Counted from the stretch's first letter, positions 1 to 9,681 are shown. The stretch: DNA of 64,000 nucleotides from Mesorhizobium sp. (GCA_004020875.1 SAPZ01000024.1:1-64000), one strand, 5' to 3'. Program-made: numbers and translations. The notes: a model not told the origin generated them from the letters alone.

Positions 1-686
<686 letters not shown>

Positions 687-713
687 TCCAGCTCTGGCAG
701 CTTTCGCAACGAG

Positions 714-740
714 GGGCGGCAGCAATGCCGCCCTTTTTTT
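714..740 (+). terminator. Rho-independent terminator of groEL
   Basis: An 8-bp perfect stem (GGGCGGCA at 714-721 pairing with TGCCGCCC at 726-733), a GCAA loop and a run of seven T lie 28 bases after the groEL stop codon. Confidence 0.93.
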
Positions 741-835
741 GCGAACCTCGATCCGATAAACGATCGGCGCCAACGCCGGCCATGTTAGCGCAACCTCAAA
801 AGAACTGTCGAGTTGGTTGCGCGGCTTTTGCGTCA

Positions 836-1837
836 TCAGAGGCGCAAGGCGGCCGCGTGTGATGATTGCGCGCTTCCATAGGCGGTTTCGGCATGTGCCT
901 CGCCTTCGACATCGGCATTGCGGCCAAGCAGGAAATCGGCGGCTTTCGAGGCATGGCTTGCGGCGCGGAAGATGGCGCGGTTGTCCTCGCGCAAAACCGT
1001 CAGCCATGAGCCGATGTAGTCGGCATGGCGCACGGTCGGCTCGATGCCGAGACTGCTGCAGATGAAGGCTGATGCGATTTCGGCGACCAGTTCCTCGCGC
1101 GCATAGGTGTTGGACCCGAAGGAGCCGGACAGGTCGCGCGCGAGTCGCGTCGGGTGGCCGGTCCAGTGGCCAAGCTCGTGAAAGCAGGTCCGGTAATAGT
1201 CGATCTGGTGGAAGAAAGCCGGCTGCGGCGGCACCTGTATGGTGTCGCTGCCGGGCATGTAGAAGGCGCGCTCGCCGCCGATGCGAAAATCAGCGCCGGT
1301 TGCATGAATGAGCGCCTCGGCCTGCGGGACCATCTCGCGCTCAGGCAGAGGCTCGCCGGCGGCATAAAGATGTTCGGGCAGATTATCGCACTGCGCGACA
1401 TTGAAGACGGTAAAGCGCTTCAGGAAGGGCACCGCCTGCGGTTCGTCGCCATCGGTGTCGGCGCGTTGCTTTTCGTTCTTGGGAACAAAGCGGTCAGCGT
1501 GAACGATGGTGGTGCCGTGCTCACCCTTCCTGACATTGCCACCTAGGGAAAGCGCCTGCCGGAAGGTGAGCCAGTTCTGGCTGGGGAAACCGCGATCGAT
1601 GACCCCGCCCCACAGGATCAGGATATTGATGCCGGAATATCGGCGCTGGGTGGCCGCATTCCGCGGCAGACCGAGGCCTGTCCTTGCCCTGCCCCACGGC
1701 TTGACCCATGGCACGGTGCCGCGCTCCAGTTCGGCAATGATGCGGTCGGTGATTTCCTGATAAAGGCTGGCGCCGGTGCGCCCGCCACTCTCTGCGCCAG
1801 CCTGTCGGCTGCCGCAACGTTTGTTGTTTGCACGCAT
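836..1837 (-). CDS. ArdC-like antirestriction protein (ssDNA-binding domain plus metallopeptidase-like domain)
   Basis: 333 residues. The N-terminal third (LYQEITDRIIAELERGTVPW, then a G-NILILW segment) matches the ArdC-type single-strand DNA-binding domain. The C-terminal half has the zinc-peptidase-like motif HELGHW near residue 220 and a downstream REELVAEIASAF helix. Such proteins travel on plasmids and integrative elements, where they are thought to protect entering single-stranded DNA from restriction. The ATG at 1835-1837 has a purine-rich GGACATC stretch just upstream. It fits an integrative conjugative element; no transfer genes are adjacent. Family assignment is firm; the actual activity is inferred. 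Confidence 0.85.
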   Translation of the reverse strand: MRANNKRCGSRQAGAESGGRTGASLYQEITDRIIAELERGTVPWVKPWGRARTGLGLPRNAATQRRYSGINILILWGGVIDRGFPSQNWLTFRQALSLGGNVRKGEHGTTIVHADRFVPKNEKQRADTDGDEPQAVPFLKRFTVFNVAQCDNLPEHLYAAGEPLPEREMVPQAEALIHATGADFRIGGERAFYMPGSDTIQVPPQPAFFHQIDYYRTCFHELGHWTGHPTRLARDLSGSFGSNTYAREELVAEIASAFICSSLGIEPTVRHADYIGSWLTVLREDNRAIFRAASHASKAADFLLGRNADVEGEAHAETAYGSAQSSHAAALRL

Positions 1838-2054
1838 CGTGATGTCCTCCGCTCTTCAATCGCGCCCTCCCCGGAAGCGGGGTGGGCGGCGAAAGCGACC
1901 GGAAAGGCCCGACGTCGGAGGCGGACTGCATCCGCAGGACCGGAACGGAGTGGAGGACCCGAAGCGAAAGCGAAGGGTTGCGGGACGCCGCGGCGGGCCT
2001 AGAAGGGAGTGCTGCCCGCCCTGCGCCACCGGGGAAGGCCACGATAAAAACGAC

Positions 2055-2095
2055 GCCGGCCGACAGGCCGGCGACCGTCAGCAGCCGAAGGCTGC
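2055..2095. other. Two adjacent perfect hairpins upstream of the ardC-like gene
   Basis: GCCGGCC (2055-2061) pairs with GGCCGGC (2066-2072) around a GACA loop, and GCAGCC (2081-2086) pairs with GGCTGC (2090-2095) around GAA. They sit in a GC-rich, gene-free stretch (1838-2313). No T-run follows on either strand, so they are not obvious terminators; a structured leader, replication or transfer signal are all possible. Confidence 0.4.
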
Positions 2096-2313
2096 CCCGC
2101 GCCAGGGGGCGAAGCCGCAGGGCCAAGACCGCCTGAGCCTGGCGAAGATAAGCGGGCTCGGTTCACGAGCACCCGGCCAGCGCCTTCAGGCGCGGGCGCT
2201 CAGGATTGTTGTTGGCGCCCACGGCAGCTGGATGACCGCAACAAGATGCCGAGGAGCAACAGCAAAGCCAGCTGCCACAAACGGCACGCTCCGGCAACAA
2301 CAGCGTGGCCGAT

Positions 2314-2961
2314 CTACAGATGCTGCCCCGCACGAGAGCCTGCACGCTTTGAGCGCGCATCGGCGAGCAAGCGTTGCAAGCTGGCCATGTCGACCAGTTG
2401 GGCGATCACTATATCGCCGACCACCAACGCGGGCGTACGGTCGATGTGCAGACCTTTCGCGAGTGCGCGGACGCGCGCAAGTTCATCTGCGATGGCCGGA
2501 TCTTGCATTCCCGCTTGAGCTGCTCCACGTCAAGGCCCACACGCGCTGCGATCTTGAGAGTGATCCTTTCAATGATCCAACTGGGGGAAGTCATAAGGGC
2601 GCGGTGGAATTCGTCGAACTTTCCCTGTTTTCTCGAGGCGAGTGCGATTGGGAATCCGGTCCCAGGACCGGGAACCGTCTGATCACAAGCTTCAGATTGG
2701 GATCATTCTTGAAGGCTTTTTGGTAGTTGAGATCTGCCAGTCTGCAATGCGGACAGTTGTGGTAGTCATTGAATATGACCAGAACGGCATCGCCTTGCGG
2801 GTTGCCGGCGATTGGCGAAGGGGGTCGTTGTCGAATGCGCCGCTCCACTTTTGCCTGTCGATCGACCACGCCTGCCGGTGCAGGTTCGCGCTATATTGGC
2901 TCGCCAGCACGGCGAGGAGTAAAAGAAGAGCTGCGACAGTGATGGCAGTCGGCTTAGACAT
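2314..2961 (-). pseudogene. DsbA-like thiol:disulfide interchange protein, multiply frameshifted
   Basis: A DsbA-type protein can be assembled only by switching frames. The N-terminus starts at 2961 with an export signal (AITVAALLLLLAVLASQ). A second frame holds the redox site in VIFNDYHNCPHCRLAD (CPHC) near 2750. A third carries WIIERITLKIAARVGLDVEQ, and the last (2314-2508) holds DPAIADELARVRALAKGL and the TPALVVGD cis-Pro region. At least three frame breaks make it non-functional. Family members act in the periplasm, oxidising or isomerising disulfides. Its first part overlaps a tandem duplication (2801-3690). Confidence 0.75.
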
Positions 2962-3690
2962 GAGTCTCCAATCCATGGACGGCGTGGCAGCAACGGCCCG
3001 CCTTTTGGTGTAAAATGCTTTTGATCGAGCCCCGCACTTGCCACAGGGCGCAGTCGCGAGGGCGCACAGCTATAGATGCCGGTGCGCTCTGGCGGTTTCT
3101 GGAAAGATGGCCTTGCGCCATCGGGCCCACCCCACCCAGCTGAGCGTCGTTCGCGCGGGCCGGGCAACCGCGACCGCCATTCACCACGCCGGGCGACTGA
3201 CCGTCCGCCCGGCAGAGCGCTGAAGGGTCCCCGGACCTTCCGGGTTGCCGGCGATTTGGCGAAGCGGGGTCGTTGACGAGTGCGCCGCTCCACTTTTGAC
3301 TGTCCATTGGCACGACTGCATGGGCGGGGGCGGCCTTTCCCGCGGCGGGTGCGCGCTATTATGGCTCGCCAGCACGGAAAGCAGCACCGCGAGGAGAAAA
3401 AGGAGAACCGCGAGAGTGGTGGCCGTTGTCTTAGACATGAGGCTCCAATCCATGGACGGCGTGGCAGCAACGGCCCGCCTTTTCGGTGTAAAATGGGTCG
3501 CTTTTGATCGTGCCCCGCAGTTGCTACAGGCGCACAGGTGCGGGTGCGATCTGGCGGTTTCTCAAATACGGCTTTGCGCCATCGGGCCCACCCCAATAGC
3601 TGAGCGTCGTTCGCGCGGGGAACTGCGTTCACCACGCCGGGCGACTTGACCGTCCACCGCCAGAGCGCTGAACGGTCCGCTAGTGAGGCG
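2801..3690. repeat. Decayed tandem duplication, two units of about 445 bp
   Basis: The block starting GTTGCCGGCGATTGGCGAAG at 2801 recurs at 3244, and later landmarks (a segment around ATCCATGGACGGCGTGGCAG; the stretch before CAGAGCGCTGA at 3213 and 3661) keep the same offset of 443-448 bp. Each unit contains the signal-peptide end of a dsbA-like gene (a second one reads MSKTTATTLAVLLFLLAVLL near 3430), so the duplication copied the 5' part of that gene. Units differ by substitutions and short indels, so the event is old. No intact gene lies inside. Confidence 0.75.
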
Positions 3691-3725
3691 CTCCCCGAAT
3701 CGTCGTTTATCCCGCTCGCCCCAGA

Positions 3726-4700
3726 CCGGGCGACAGCCAGCGTTGCCGCTACGCTGCGGAGAAATATCGTCAGCGCGTGGCATTCGGACATAAGCTGATC
3801 GACGCCAAGAATAAGACCCACGGAGGTGACCGGTGCGGCCGGAACAAGAAAGAGCGTTGCAGCCATTGTGACGAGGCCTGCACCGGTAATGCGGGTTGTT
3901 CCGTTCGAAGGGAACAATGCGACGAACAGCATGAGGATCCGGCAGCCGATCGGCAGATCAGTTTTCGTCGTCTGGGCGATGAAGAGGGCGGCGAGCATCA
4001 TATTCGTGCCGTCCAGATTGAATGGAATGAGACCCACGACCGAATGCGTGGCGCCGGCCTTTTCCATCTTCTCCATGAGCGAGGGCAGCGCGGCCTCCGA
4101 GGAGGACGTTGCGAGCAGCAGCTCGTCCTTGATGTATCGGACGAGAGAGAAGATCGAGCGGCCGTTGTAGCGGCAGACCGCGCCGAACAGGACCGAGAAG
4201 AACAAGACTTGCAGGATGTCGCCTTCCGCGAAGGCACTGGCAATGGTTGATGGGATGATGTTCATCAGGAAGCTGGTCACGGACTGCTCGTGAGCCGTGG
4301 CCACATAGCCCTTAACGGCTTGGACATCGAGCGAGGCCGGATCGATGTTGAGGCCGGCGCCAGGCTGAACGATATTCGCGACAATCAGTCCGACAACGAG
4401 TGCAAGTGTCGAGAAGGTGAGGAAATAAACCATCGCCTTGGCGGCAACTCGGCCGACCTTCTGCAGATCGCTCATGCCGGCAATGCCGGTCGCTATTGTC
4501 AGGAAGATGACAGGTACGGTGATTATCTTGACGACATCGACGAAGGCATCGCCGAGCGGCTTCAGGCTCTGGCCGGTCTCCAAATGGAAATAGCCGATTG
4601 CAGCACCCAGGATTATGGCGGCAAGCATCTGCACGTAGGCCCGGGCAAAATGGCGCTTGCGGGCCGCTGCGTTGGCTATGGGGACTTGTGGAACCAACAC
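3726..4700 (-). pseudogene. dctA: C4-dicarboxylate transporter DctA, internally deleted
   Basis: Starts with GTG at 4700, with AAGGAG about 9 bases upstream. It reads as DctA: LKPLGDAFVDVVKIITVPVIFL, then GIAGMSDLQKVGRVAAKAM, TSSSEAALPSLMEKMEKAG and FNLDGTN. About 325 residues remain of the usual 440 or so. After FFSVLFG about 70 residues of the family are missing in frame, the segment before FNLDGT has lost several residues, and the normally conserved SKGAA is SNGTT. The frame then runs on past the true end into unrelated sequence. DctA imports succinate, malate and fumarate for bacteroids; this copy is very unlikely to transport. Confidence 0.85.
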
Positions 4701-4782
4701 CGTTTCTCTCCTTGACCGGATCGGGGTGGGGCTCCTCCTTCTCCCATGCAGTGCTCCGGTCGAACGCTGCGCCCACTTCGGC

Positions 4783-4797
4783 GCAAGCGATGTGCCA
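4783..4797 (-). promoter_or_regulatory. Sigma54 (-24/-12) promoter of the dctA remnant
   Basis: On the minus strand the sequence is TGGCAC-ATCGC-TTGC, a perfect GG/GC-spaced RpoN promoter, 83 bases before the GTG of dctA. dctA genes of rhizobia are classically RpoN/DctD dependent, so position and family agree. I found no clear TGT-N10-ACA NifA site in the 200 bases upstream. Confidence 0.75.
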
Positions 4798-4805
4798 AAT
4801 AGCAA

Positions 4806-5365
4806 AGAGGGGAAAACGCGCAGGACCTCTCACGCAGTGCTTGTTCGCTCTCCCGCACTCGCGCTGCGGTTGCCAGTCAACTATGGAAGGGTCCGTTCTT
4901 GGGAATTCCAAAGGTCGCTCTTTGCTTCGGCGCAGCTTGGCTGGCTGGAAGGTTCCCTGTTTGCCTTGGGGTCTGGGACCTGCGTCCAGATGGTCAACAT
5001 TTTCCTGCGCGCCGCACGGGGCTCCAAAGATTCAATCGAGGACGGGCCCTCTTCGAAAACGGCGGCAGCGTTGGTCAAGCCCTTCCACCCTGCTGTCCCA
5101 CCAAGGGTGTTCAGAAGCTCAGTTCACGATTAAGCGATGGATCAGCGTCATCTGGCGTTTGCGCCATCGCGGCGGCGTTGCAAGGGGTCTGCCAAGGATG
5201 AGCAAGCCGCGAGGCAGGGCCCGAGACCTAGACTCCATCCTCATCAACAGCGCTCGGCTCGCGTTAGGAATGTTCGAACCGCAGCACGATCAGGTGGCCA
5301 CACCGTTGGTCGGAACCGGAACCCGACGAATGATCGTTCGTGACCGACATCTGTGAACAAGCAGT
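4806..5365. other. Gene-free stretch upstream of dctA
   Basis: Open frames exist on both strands but none shows a recognisable protein, a convincing ribosome-binding site or consistent codon bias. I see no RNA gene or clear repeat. Confidence 0.5.
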
Positions 5366-5407
5366 GTGTGTCATTGCAATCACCACCCATTGCGCGCAAT
5401 TGCCCAT

Positions 5408-5797
5408 ATGGCCGTGAATGAACTGGATTTGGTGATTTTCCAGATGGCGGTGGAAAGCGTCCGCTTGCTCTCTTCAAGCTTTGATGAGAAGGCGGCTGAG
5501 ATAGCCACGAGGAGCCGTGGTAGCCTTCTTTTCGACGTGCGGGTTGACGGTGACCTGGAGGTCCAGCGAGTCGCAGCCATTGGATATCCAGGCGACAAGA
5601 TCGGTGTGGTGGCATTGGACCGAGAGGGCCTTGTTAGCTGCTGTTGCCTTGTCAATGGCACCTTCTCACCTTTCATTGCACCATTGGAGAACTGGACCAG
5701 CATGCCCCTGTCCATGCAGGCCCAGATCGATGTCACAGGCTATGCGAGGCTCCTTCTGGCCGCCCTGCGAAATGCTGGACATATGCTGGGCAGGTAG
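5408..5797 (+). CDS. Hypothetical protein
   Basis: About 129 residues from ATG 5408 (an alternative frame start lies at 5366). The sequence (NELDLVIFQMAVESVRLL, then GSLLFDVRVDGDLEVQRVAA and GDKIGVVALDREG) has the alternating hydrophobic pattern of a folded alpha/beta protein and no signal peptide or membrane segment. I do not recognise the family. The reading on the opposite strand is serine/arginine-rich and looks like a shadow, which supports this strand. It stands alone, with no close neighbour in the same direction. Confidence 0.45.
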   Translation: MAVNELDLVIFQMAVESVRLLSSSFDEKAAEIATRSRGSLLFDVRVDGDLEVQRVAAIGYPGDKIGVVALDREGLVSCCCLVNGTFSPFIAPLENWTSMPLSMQAQIDVTGYARLLLAALRNAGHMLGR

Positions 5798-5989
5798 CAT
5801 CACCGATGATGTCTGTGATGAGATGGTGCAGACGGCTGGATGAGGCGATCGCTTGCCGGCAGCTTTGGCCGCCAAGCGATCGGTGAGTTCGCAATGCTGG
5901 ACACGTCCTGTAGACTCTGCCAGTTAAGTTAGCGGACAACCATCTGACGAATGCCCGATCTGACAGTCTGGACGGCGCGGCATGCCCTC

Positions 5990-6285
5990 CTAGGAATGCA
6001 GCCGTGGTTCTACTCCCTCGGCTGTTTTTGCGTCGAAGGCGACGGGCACACCGTGAACGATGGACGTCGCCGCCACCAATTCCTCAACTCGCGATCGGTC
6101 GCTTTGCACGCCGGCATAAGCGTTCGAATGGCGCGGATCGCCTGGGCGGTGGAGAGGAACCGGGCCTTGCCTCTGGACAGAACATAGGCTTCGGCGGCTT
6201 TTTCACCCGCCTCCCTGAAACTCTGACTGACACGATCTAGGACGGGAGTTCGGCAGCCTTCAAGCCTATGTCCGATACCGGACAA
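5990..6285 (-). pseudogene. Small hypothetical gene after the Crp-type regulator, frameshifted near its end
   Basis: The frame starting at 6285 reads SFREAGEKAAEAYVLSRGKA, then STAQAIRAIRTLMPACKATD, a helical pattern I associate with small rhizobial proteins of unknown function. Near 6085 it turns into tryptophan/arginine-rich nonsense, while the neighbouring frame continues sensibly as EELVAATSIVHGVPVAFDAK and stops with TAG at 5990-5992. A one-base indel best explains this. The first codon used here (TTG) directly follows the TGA of the regulator in the same frame, so the true start is uncertain. Confidence 0.5.
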
Positions 6286-6990
6286 TCAGGCAGCGGTGGC
6301 CAGGCCGAAATAACGTTGCTCCTCCTCGCCGTAAGCGCCATGCGTGAGTTCCATCAATCCGACGCGGTCGATAATCGTGACCTCGCCGCGCTTGGGACGG
6401 ACAAGTCCTCGATATTCAAGCATTTGCAGGGCCGTGGTGACCCCGGGACGGCGGGCGCCGAGCATGGTCGCCAGAAATTCATGCGTCAGGTAGATCTTGT
6501 CTCCGTCAGAGCGGTCATGGATCATCAGCAACCAGCGGGCCAGCCGTTCCTCGATTTTGGAGTGGCCATTGACCAGTGCCGTCCGGGACGACTGGACAAG
6601 GAACGCGTGGGCATAGTCCAGCACTGACGTGCGCAGCGACGGGCTTTCCGCAACCGCAGGACGAATGATTTCAACCGGCAGGCGCCAGCCATTGCCTGCG
6701 ACCTGGATATAGGTCTCGTTGGAAGAGCTGTCCTGTCCGAGAATGAGGGCAATTCCTGTCATCCCGTCATATCCGATAATGCCGACTTCACATTGCCGTC
6801 CGCCGGTCATGGTGGCGACCACCGAGGCGATGCCCCTCTCGGGAAAATATCCATTCCTGATCGGCTGATGCGCGATCTCCAACTGAGCCTTGATGTCCAG
6901 TTCGACGCGATGCAGCGATGGTCGCAACAGCGCGAAGTCCTCCGGCGAAAGGGATTTCAGCACCCGGTTGCGAAAAAGGGATTCGGGCAA
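6286..6990 (-). CDS. Crp/Fnr-family transcriptional regulator
   Basis: 234 residues. The N-terminal two thirds is a cyclic-nucleotide-binding-type beta barrel (RNGYFPERGIASVVATMTGG, then CEVGIIGYDGMTG), and the C-terminus is a winged helix-turn-helix (YLTHEFLATMLGARRPGVTT, then LQMLEYRGLVRPKRGEVTI). There is no N-terminal Fnr/FixK cysteine cluster, so oxygen sensing by an iron-sulfur centre is unlikely. This subtype is abundant in rhizobia and mostly uncharacterised. The next gene downstream is a frameshifted small hypothetical. The ligand and targets cannot be told from sequence. Confidence 0.88.
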   Translation of the reverse strand: MPESLFRNRVLKSLSPEDFALLRPSLHRVELDIKAQLEIAHQPIRNGYFPERGIASVVATMTGGRQCEVGIIGYDGMTGIALILGQDSSSNETYIQVAGNGWRLPVEIIRPAVAESPSLRTSVLDYAHAFLVQSSRTALVNGHSKIEERLARWLLMIHDRSDGDKIYLTHEFLATMLGARRPGVTTALQMLEYRGLVRPKRGEVTIIDRVGLMELTHGAYGEEEQRYFGLATAA

Positions 6991-7524
6991 GGCTCTCTCT
7001 CATGCGGGCAAGAGCGCGTACCTCTTACTGTCGGCTGCATCCGAAGTAACTGACGGCCGATGCCAAGCATAGGCTTCGAAACGCGCGATTGCAAAGCCCT
7101 GTCGGGGCAGTGCAGCCATGCTAGAAGTCGCGCGGCCTTACGATAGGCGCGGATGACATGATTCCCTTCTGCGGCCACCAAGAACGGCTCGGGCACGCTT
7201 TAATCATTCATACACAAGCTCGCAGGAATGTAAGCGGCGGAACAGTCGGGTGATTCGTGCCGCCCTGCCCTTTCAGAAATCAAGTCATTGGACGTCAATT
7301 CGGGCTGGAACGCCTCGTCGCGGAACGGCACAGGAAACGCAGCCGGATCAGCAATGGTGGTTCACCTTATGTGCGGTCCGGATGTGCGGTCCGGCGGCTC
7401 ATCGCCCAATGGCTTGTCGAGGGGAAGTGGAACTCGTCATGTCGCCGCGAACCGTCACCGCGCTAAGCGGCGCTTTTGAAGACGCCGGTGTTTTCTTTGT
7501 GGAACTGAAACTGTGAGGTGATTG
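6991..7524. other. Intergenic stretch with a short direct repeat
   Basis: No convincing gene. A 13-base unit TGTGCGGTCCGGA/C is repeated back to back around 7370-7395. A short open stretch ending at 7516 (SPRTVTALSGAFEDAGVFFV) resembles the last helix of small helix-turn-helix proteins and may be a gene remnant, but it is too short to name. Confidence 0.4.
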
Positions 7525-7773
7525 ATGCATGACTCAAACATTTGCGTATTTCCGCTGCATCGGCGACGCACATTGGTCGAAAGTATCGCCCAGGCCCTCG
7601 AGACCAAGAACGGCGAGGCGGCGAGTGCGTTCTGGCGCTGTGCTGCCAAGAAAATGCTCATTCAATTGTCCGATGTAGGAATTGCGCCAGAGTTCGCTGC
7701 GCAGGAGGTTGGAAGGCTTCTTCATGCGGTCTTGGACGATATGGCCAACCGAACGGTAATGCACATAGCATAG
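7525..7773 (+). CDS. DUF6074-like small protein
   Basis: 82 residues from ATG 7525, with GAGGTG a few bases upstream; a TTG one codon earlier is less likely. The order of motifs (VFPLHRRRTLVESIAQAL, NGEAASAFWRCAAKKML, then a helix ending in AVLDDMANR) matches the small rhizobial family of unknown function DUF6074, where a Gly-Glu-Ala-Ala-x2-x-Trp core is typical. No membrane segment or signal. Members are common on plasmids and islands; the role is unknown. Confidence 0.6.
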   Translation: MHDSNICVFPLHRRRTLVESIAQALETKNGEAASAFWRCAAKKMLIQLSDVGIAPEFAAQEVGRLLHAVLDDMANRTVMHIA

Positions 7774-8137
7774 GCTTGGGCGCTGTTGGATCGCGCGTCA
7801 GCTCGGGTCCTTATCGGGGGACTGCTCCGACTGGCCGACGGTCCGGCCAAACCGGCATACCGGCAAAGGTTTGAGGTTGGGATCGCTCACGGCGGCCGGT
7901 CCAATATTCCAAGGCGATCTCAGAAGCCACATTGGCTTCTTTCCAAGCGGACGGGCGCCACTTTGGCGTGCTCACGCTGGACTGCGGGTTGCGCCTACGG
8001 AAATCCGAAGTCCGGCCGCGCGAGTCGATCGACCGGAACAGTCGAATGCTCGTGGGGCCGGGTCCGCTCAGCTTGACGGCGGGCGGTGGCGGCCGTGAGC
8101 AGACTTAACCCAGGTCACGGCTGACCATCCGCAGGCG
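7774..8137. other. Gene-free stretch downstream of the autoinducer synthase gene
   Basis: Only arginine-rich shadow frames are present. I see no gene matching the msi172/msi171 (fseA) pair that follows traI1 in the M. loti R7A island. Confidence 0.4.
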
Positions 8138-8770
8138 CTATGCCGATTGGACGAGAACTGGTTGCCACAACACCGGCCCGTTCAGGCGTCCCCTCCAGCG
8201 GATGCGCAAGAGACTGGCGTAGGAAATCTCGAGGAAGCCGGCGACTGCCTCGGTGTTGCCGACCTGCTGGGGCTGTCCGATACGTGACAACGGCCAGGTC
8301 GCGAGACGAAGGATCCTTTCGATGCGCGTATCTGTCACCGTTACGATCCCGGAGAGATTGTTGGCCAAGCCGAATTCGATGATGCCCGCGAAGAGCTCGT
8401 AGGTTGCTTGTGCCAGGCCGCCAGCAGCCTTCGGCGCTGTCGCAGGGAGATCGAGCGCGAAACGACTACTCTCCCAGATATCGGCACTCGCAGGGACCAC
8501 CATCTCATCCAGCAGCGCCGGAAACGTATCGCGCAACATAGTCGGTCCGGTGGTCGGCAAAAGGCGGACGCAGCCGCAAGTTCGCCAATCGGACCCCTTG
8601 AGAAGTAGGTAGACGGGGTTCAGGCTGTCAAACGGGTCCGTTTCCATTTCGCCTTCGGTCTGCACTTCCCAATCGAGCCGCTTCTTGAAAACCCGATACC
8701 TAAGCCCGTGCATTTCCCTGAGTTCGCTCGCGAACTCGGCGTAGCAGTCGGGTGTTATCAGCTGCATCAT
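8138..8770 (-). CDS. traI: Acyl-homoserine-lactone synthase, LuxI/TraI family
   Basis: 210 residues from ATG 8770 (GGAG about 7 bases upstream; a longer frame from 9070 would run through the promoter). With this start the invariant LuxI residues fall on their usual numbers: R24, F28, W34, D45, D48, followed by E100, S102 and R103 in WESSRFALD. The enzyme joins an acyl chain from acyl-ACP to S-adenosylmethionine to make an AHL signal. A lux-type box lies in its promoter and a LuxR regulator is directly upstream, the TraR-TraI layout known from symbiosis islands. The symbol follows that analogy; which AHL is made is unknown. Confidence 0.88.
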   Translation of the reverse strand: MMQLITPDCYAEFASELREMHGLRYRVFKKRLDWEVQTEGEMETDPFDSLNPVYLLLKGSDWRTCGCVRLLPTTGPTMLRDTFPALLDEMVVPASADIWESSRFALDLPATAPKAAGGLAQATYELFAGIIEFGLANNLSGIVTVTDTRIERILRLATWPLSRIGQPQQVGNTEAVAGFLEISYASLLRIRWRGRLNGPVLWQPVLVQSA

Positions 8771-8830
8771 TGTCGTCTCCGTGCGGGATGTGTCCACGCA
8801 ATCGAAGGGCAAAGCCGTCATGAATGCAGC

Positions 8831-8846
8831 CTGTAGACCTTTACAG
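8831..8846 (-). promoter_or_regulatory. lux/tra-box-like operator upstream of the AHL synthase
   Basis: The minus strand reads CTGTAAAGGTCTACAG, a 16-bp imperfect palindrome with CTGTA/TACAG arms, matching the core of LuxR/TraR binding sites. It is centred about 68 bases before the traI start, the usual distance for activation just upstream of -35. Confidence 0.75.
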
Positions 8847-8862
8847 CTAGCCTTGGAGAGGA

Positions 8863-9582
8863 TCAGGATCTCGCCCGAGCAGCCATCCGCACTATGGCCT
8901 GGTTGATGGTTCGCACGCCAAGCTTCGCCTTGGCGTTTTCCTGATGGAAGGTCACGGTGCGTTTCGAGACACCGAGAATCTGGCTGATATCCCAGGCCGA
9001 CTTGCCGCACGCCGCCCATTTCAGGCACTCGAACTCCCGCGGGGTGAGCGTTATGCCATCTACCACGCAATCTTCGGCGAGCCTGCGCCGGGCATGGATA
9101 TGAACGTTGATCGCAACCAACTGCATTGCTTTTTCGTAGCGCGTCAGCGACCTCAAAAGTGGCGGATGCGCCTCGTTGGAGGCGAAGGTCAGTGCGGCGA
9201 ACCGGCCGCGATGATCATGCATCGACATGGTCAGTCCGCCGCGAATGCCGAACTCAGCTGCTTTTTCCAGGACTTCCTGCTGCGAGGTCGGCAAATAACG
9301 GTGATCGCGGTCCACACCCCAGTCGAAGGTATCCCAGCCTCGCAGTCCCCGCAGGATCACGGGATCCACGCTGTGGTAGCGCAGTTGCAGGTAATGTGAT
9401 GTCCATGATGATGGATAATTCGAGATCAATCGCGGCGTGTCGCCGGAAGCGGATGGGTAGGTGAAATAAGCGAAGAACGGAAAGTCGAACCCGGCTGCGG
9501 CGGACGCCATTGCCTCATGGAGATCGACGGCATCGACGCTTGCAGAGAGTTGCTCGACCAAGGTTTCAAATACGCGATGCAT
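8863..9582 (-). CDS. traR: LuxR-family quorum-sensing regulator
   Basis: 239 residues. The N-terminal about 160 residues form an autoinducer-binding domain: YLQLRYHSVDPVILRGL holds the conserved Tyr/Asp region, and FDWG gives the conserved Trp. The C-terminus is a LuxR helix-turn-helix (LTPREFECLKWAACGKSAWD, then ILGVSKRTVTFHQENAKAKL). It would bind the AHL made by the downstream synthase and activate through the palindrome at 8831-8846, closing a positive loop. In M. loti R7A the homologous pair controls excision and transfer of the island; that function here is inferred. Confidence 0.85.
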   Translation of the reverse strand: MHRVFETLVEQLSASVDAVDLHEAMASAAAGFDFPFFAYFTYPSASGDTPRLISNYPSSWTSHYLQLRYHSVDPVILRGLRGWDTFDWGVDRDHRYLPTSQQEVLEKAAEFGIRGGLTMSMHDHRGRFAALTFASNEAHPPLLRSLTRYEKAMQLVAINVHIHARRRLAEDCVVDGITLTPREFECLKWAACGKSAWDISQILGVSKRTVTFHQENAKAKLGVRTINQAIVRMAARARS

Positions 9583-9681
9583 CTGCGCTTTGCCTACCTC
9601 GCGGAGGTTGCTGGAAGCCGGGCGGAGACGTGGTTCTAAATGATGGCCTGTCCCTGCAGGGCGTACGACGCGCCGCCGTCA

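Noticed and set aside
1776..2726. Long plus-strand open frame opposite the ardC leader and dsbA remnant
   Set aside because: Arginine-rich, no family features, and overlaps the dsbA-like pseudogene read on the other strand.
2766..4805. 679-codon frame taken as one long transporter
   Set aside because: Only the part from 4700 to about 3726 is DctA; the remainder is read-through into the duplicated region.
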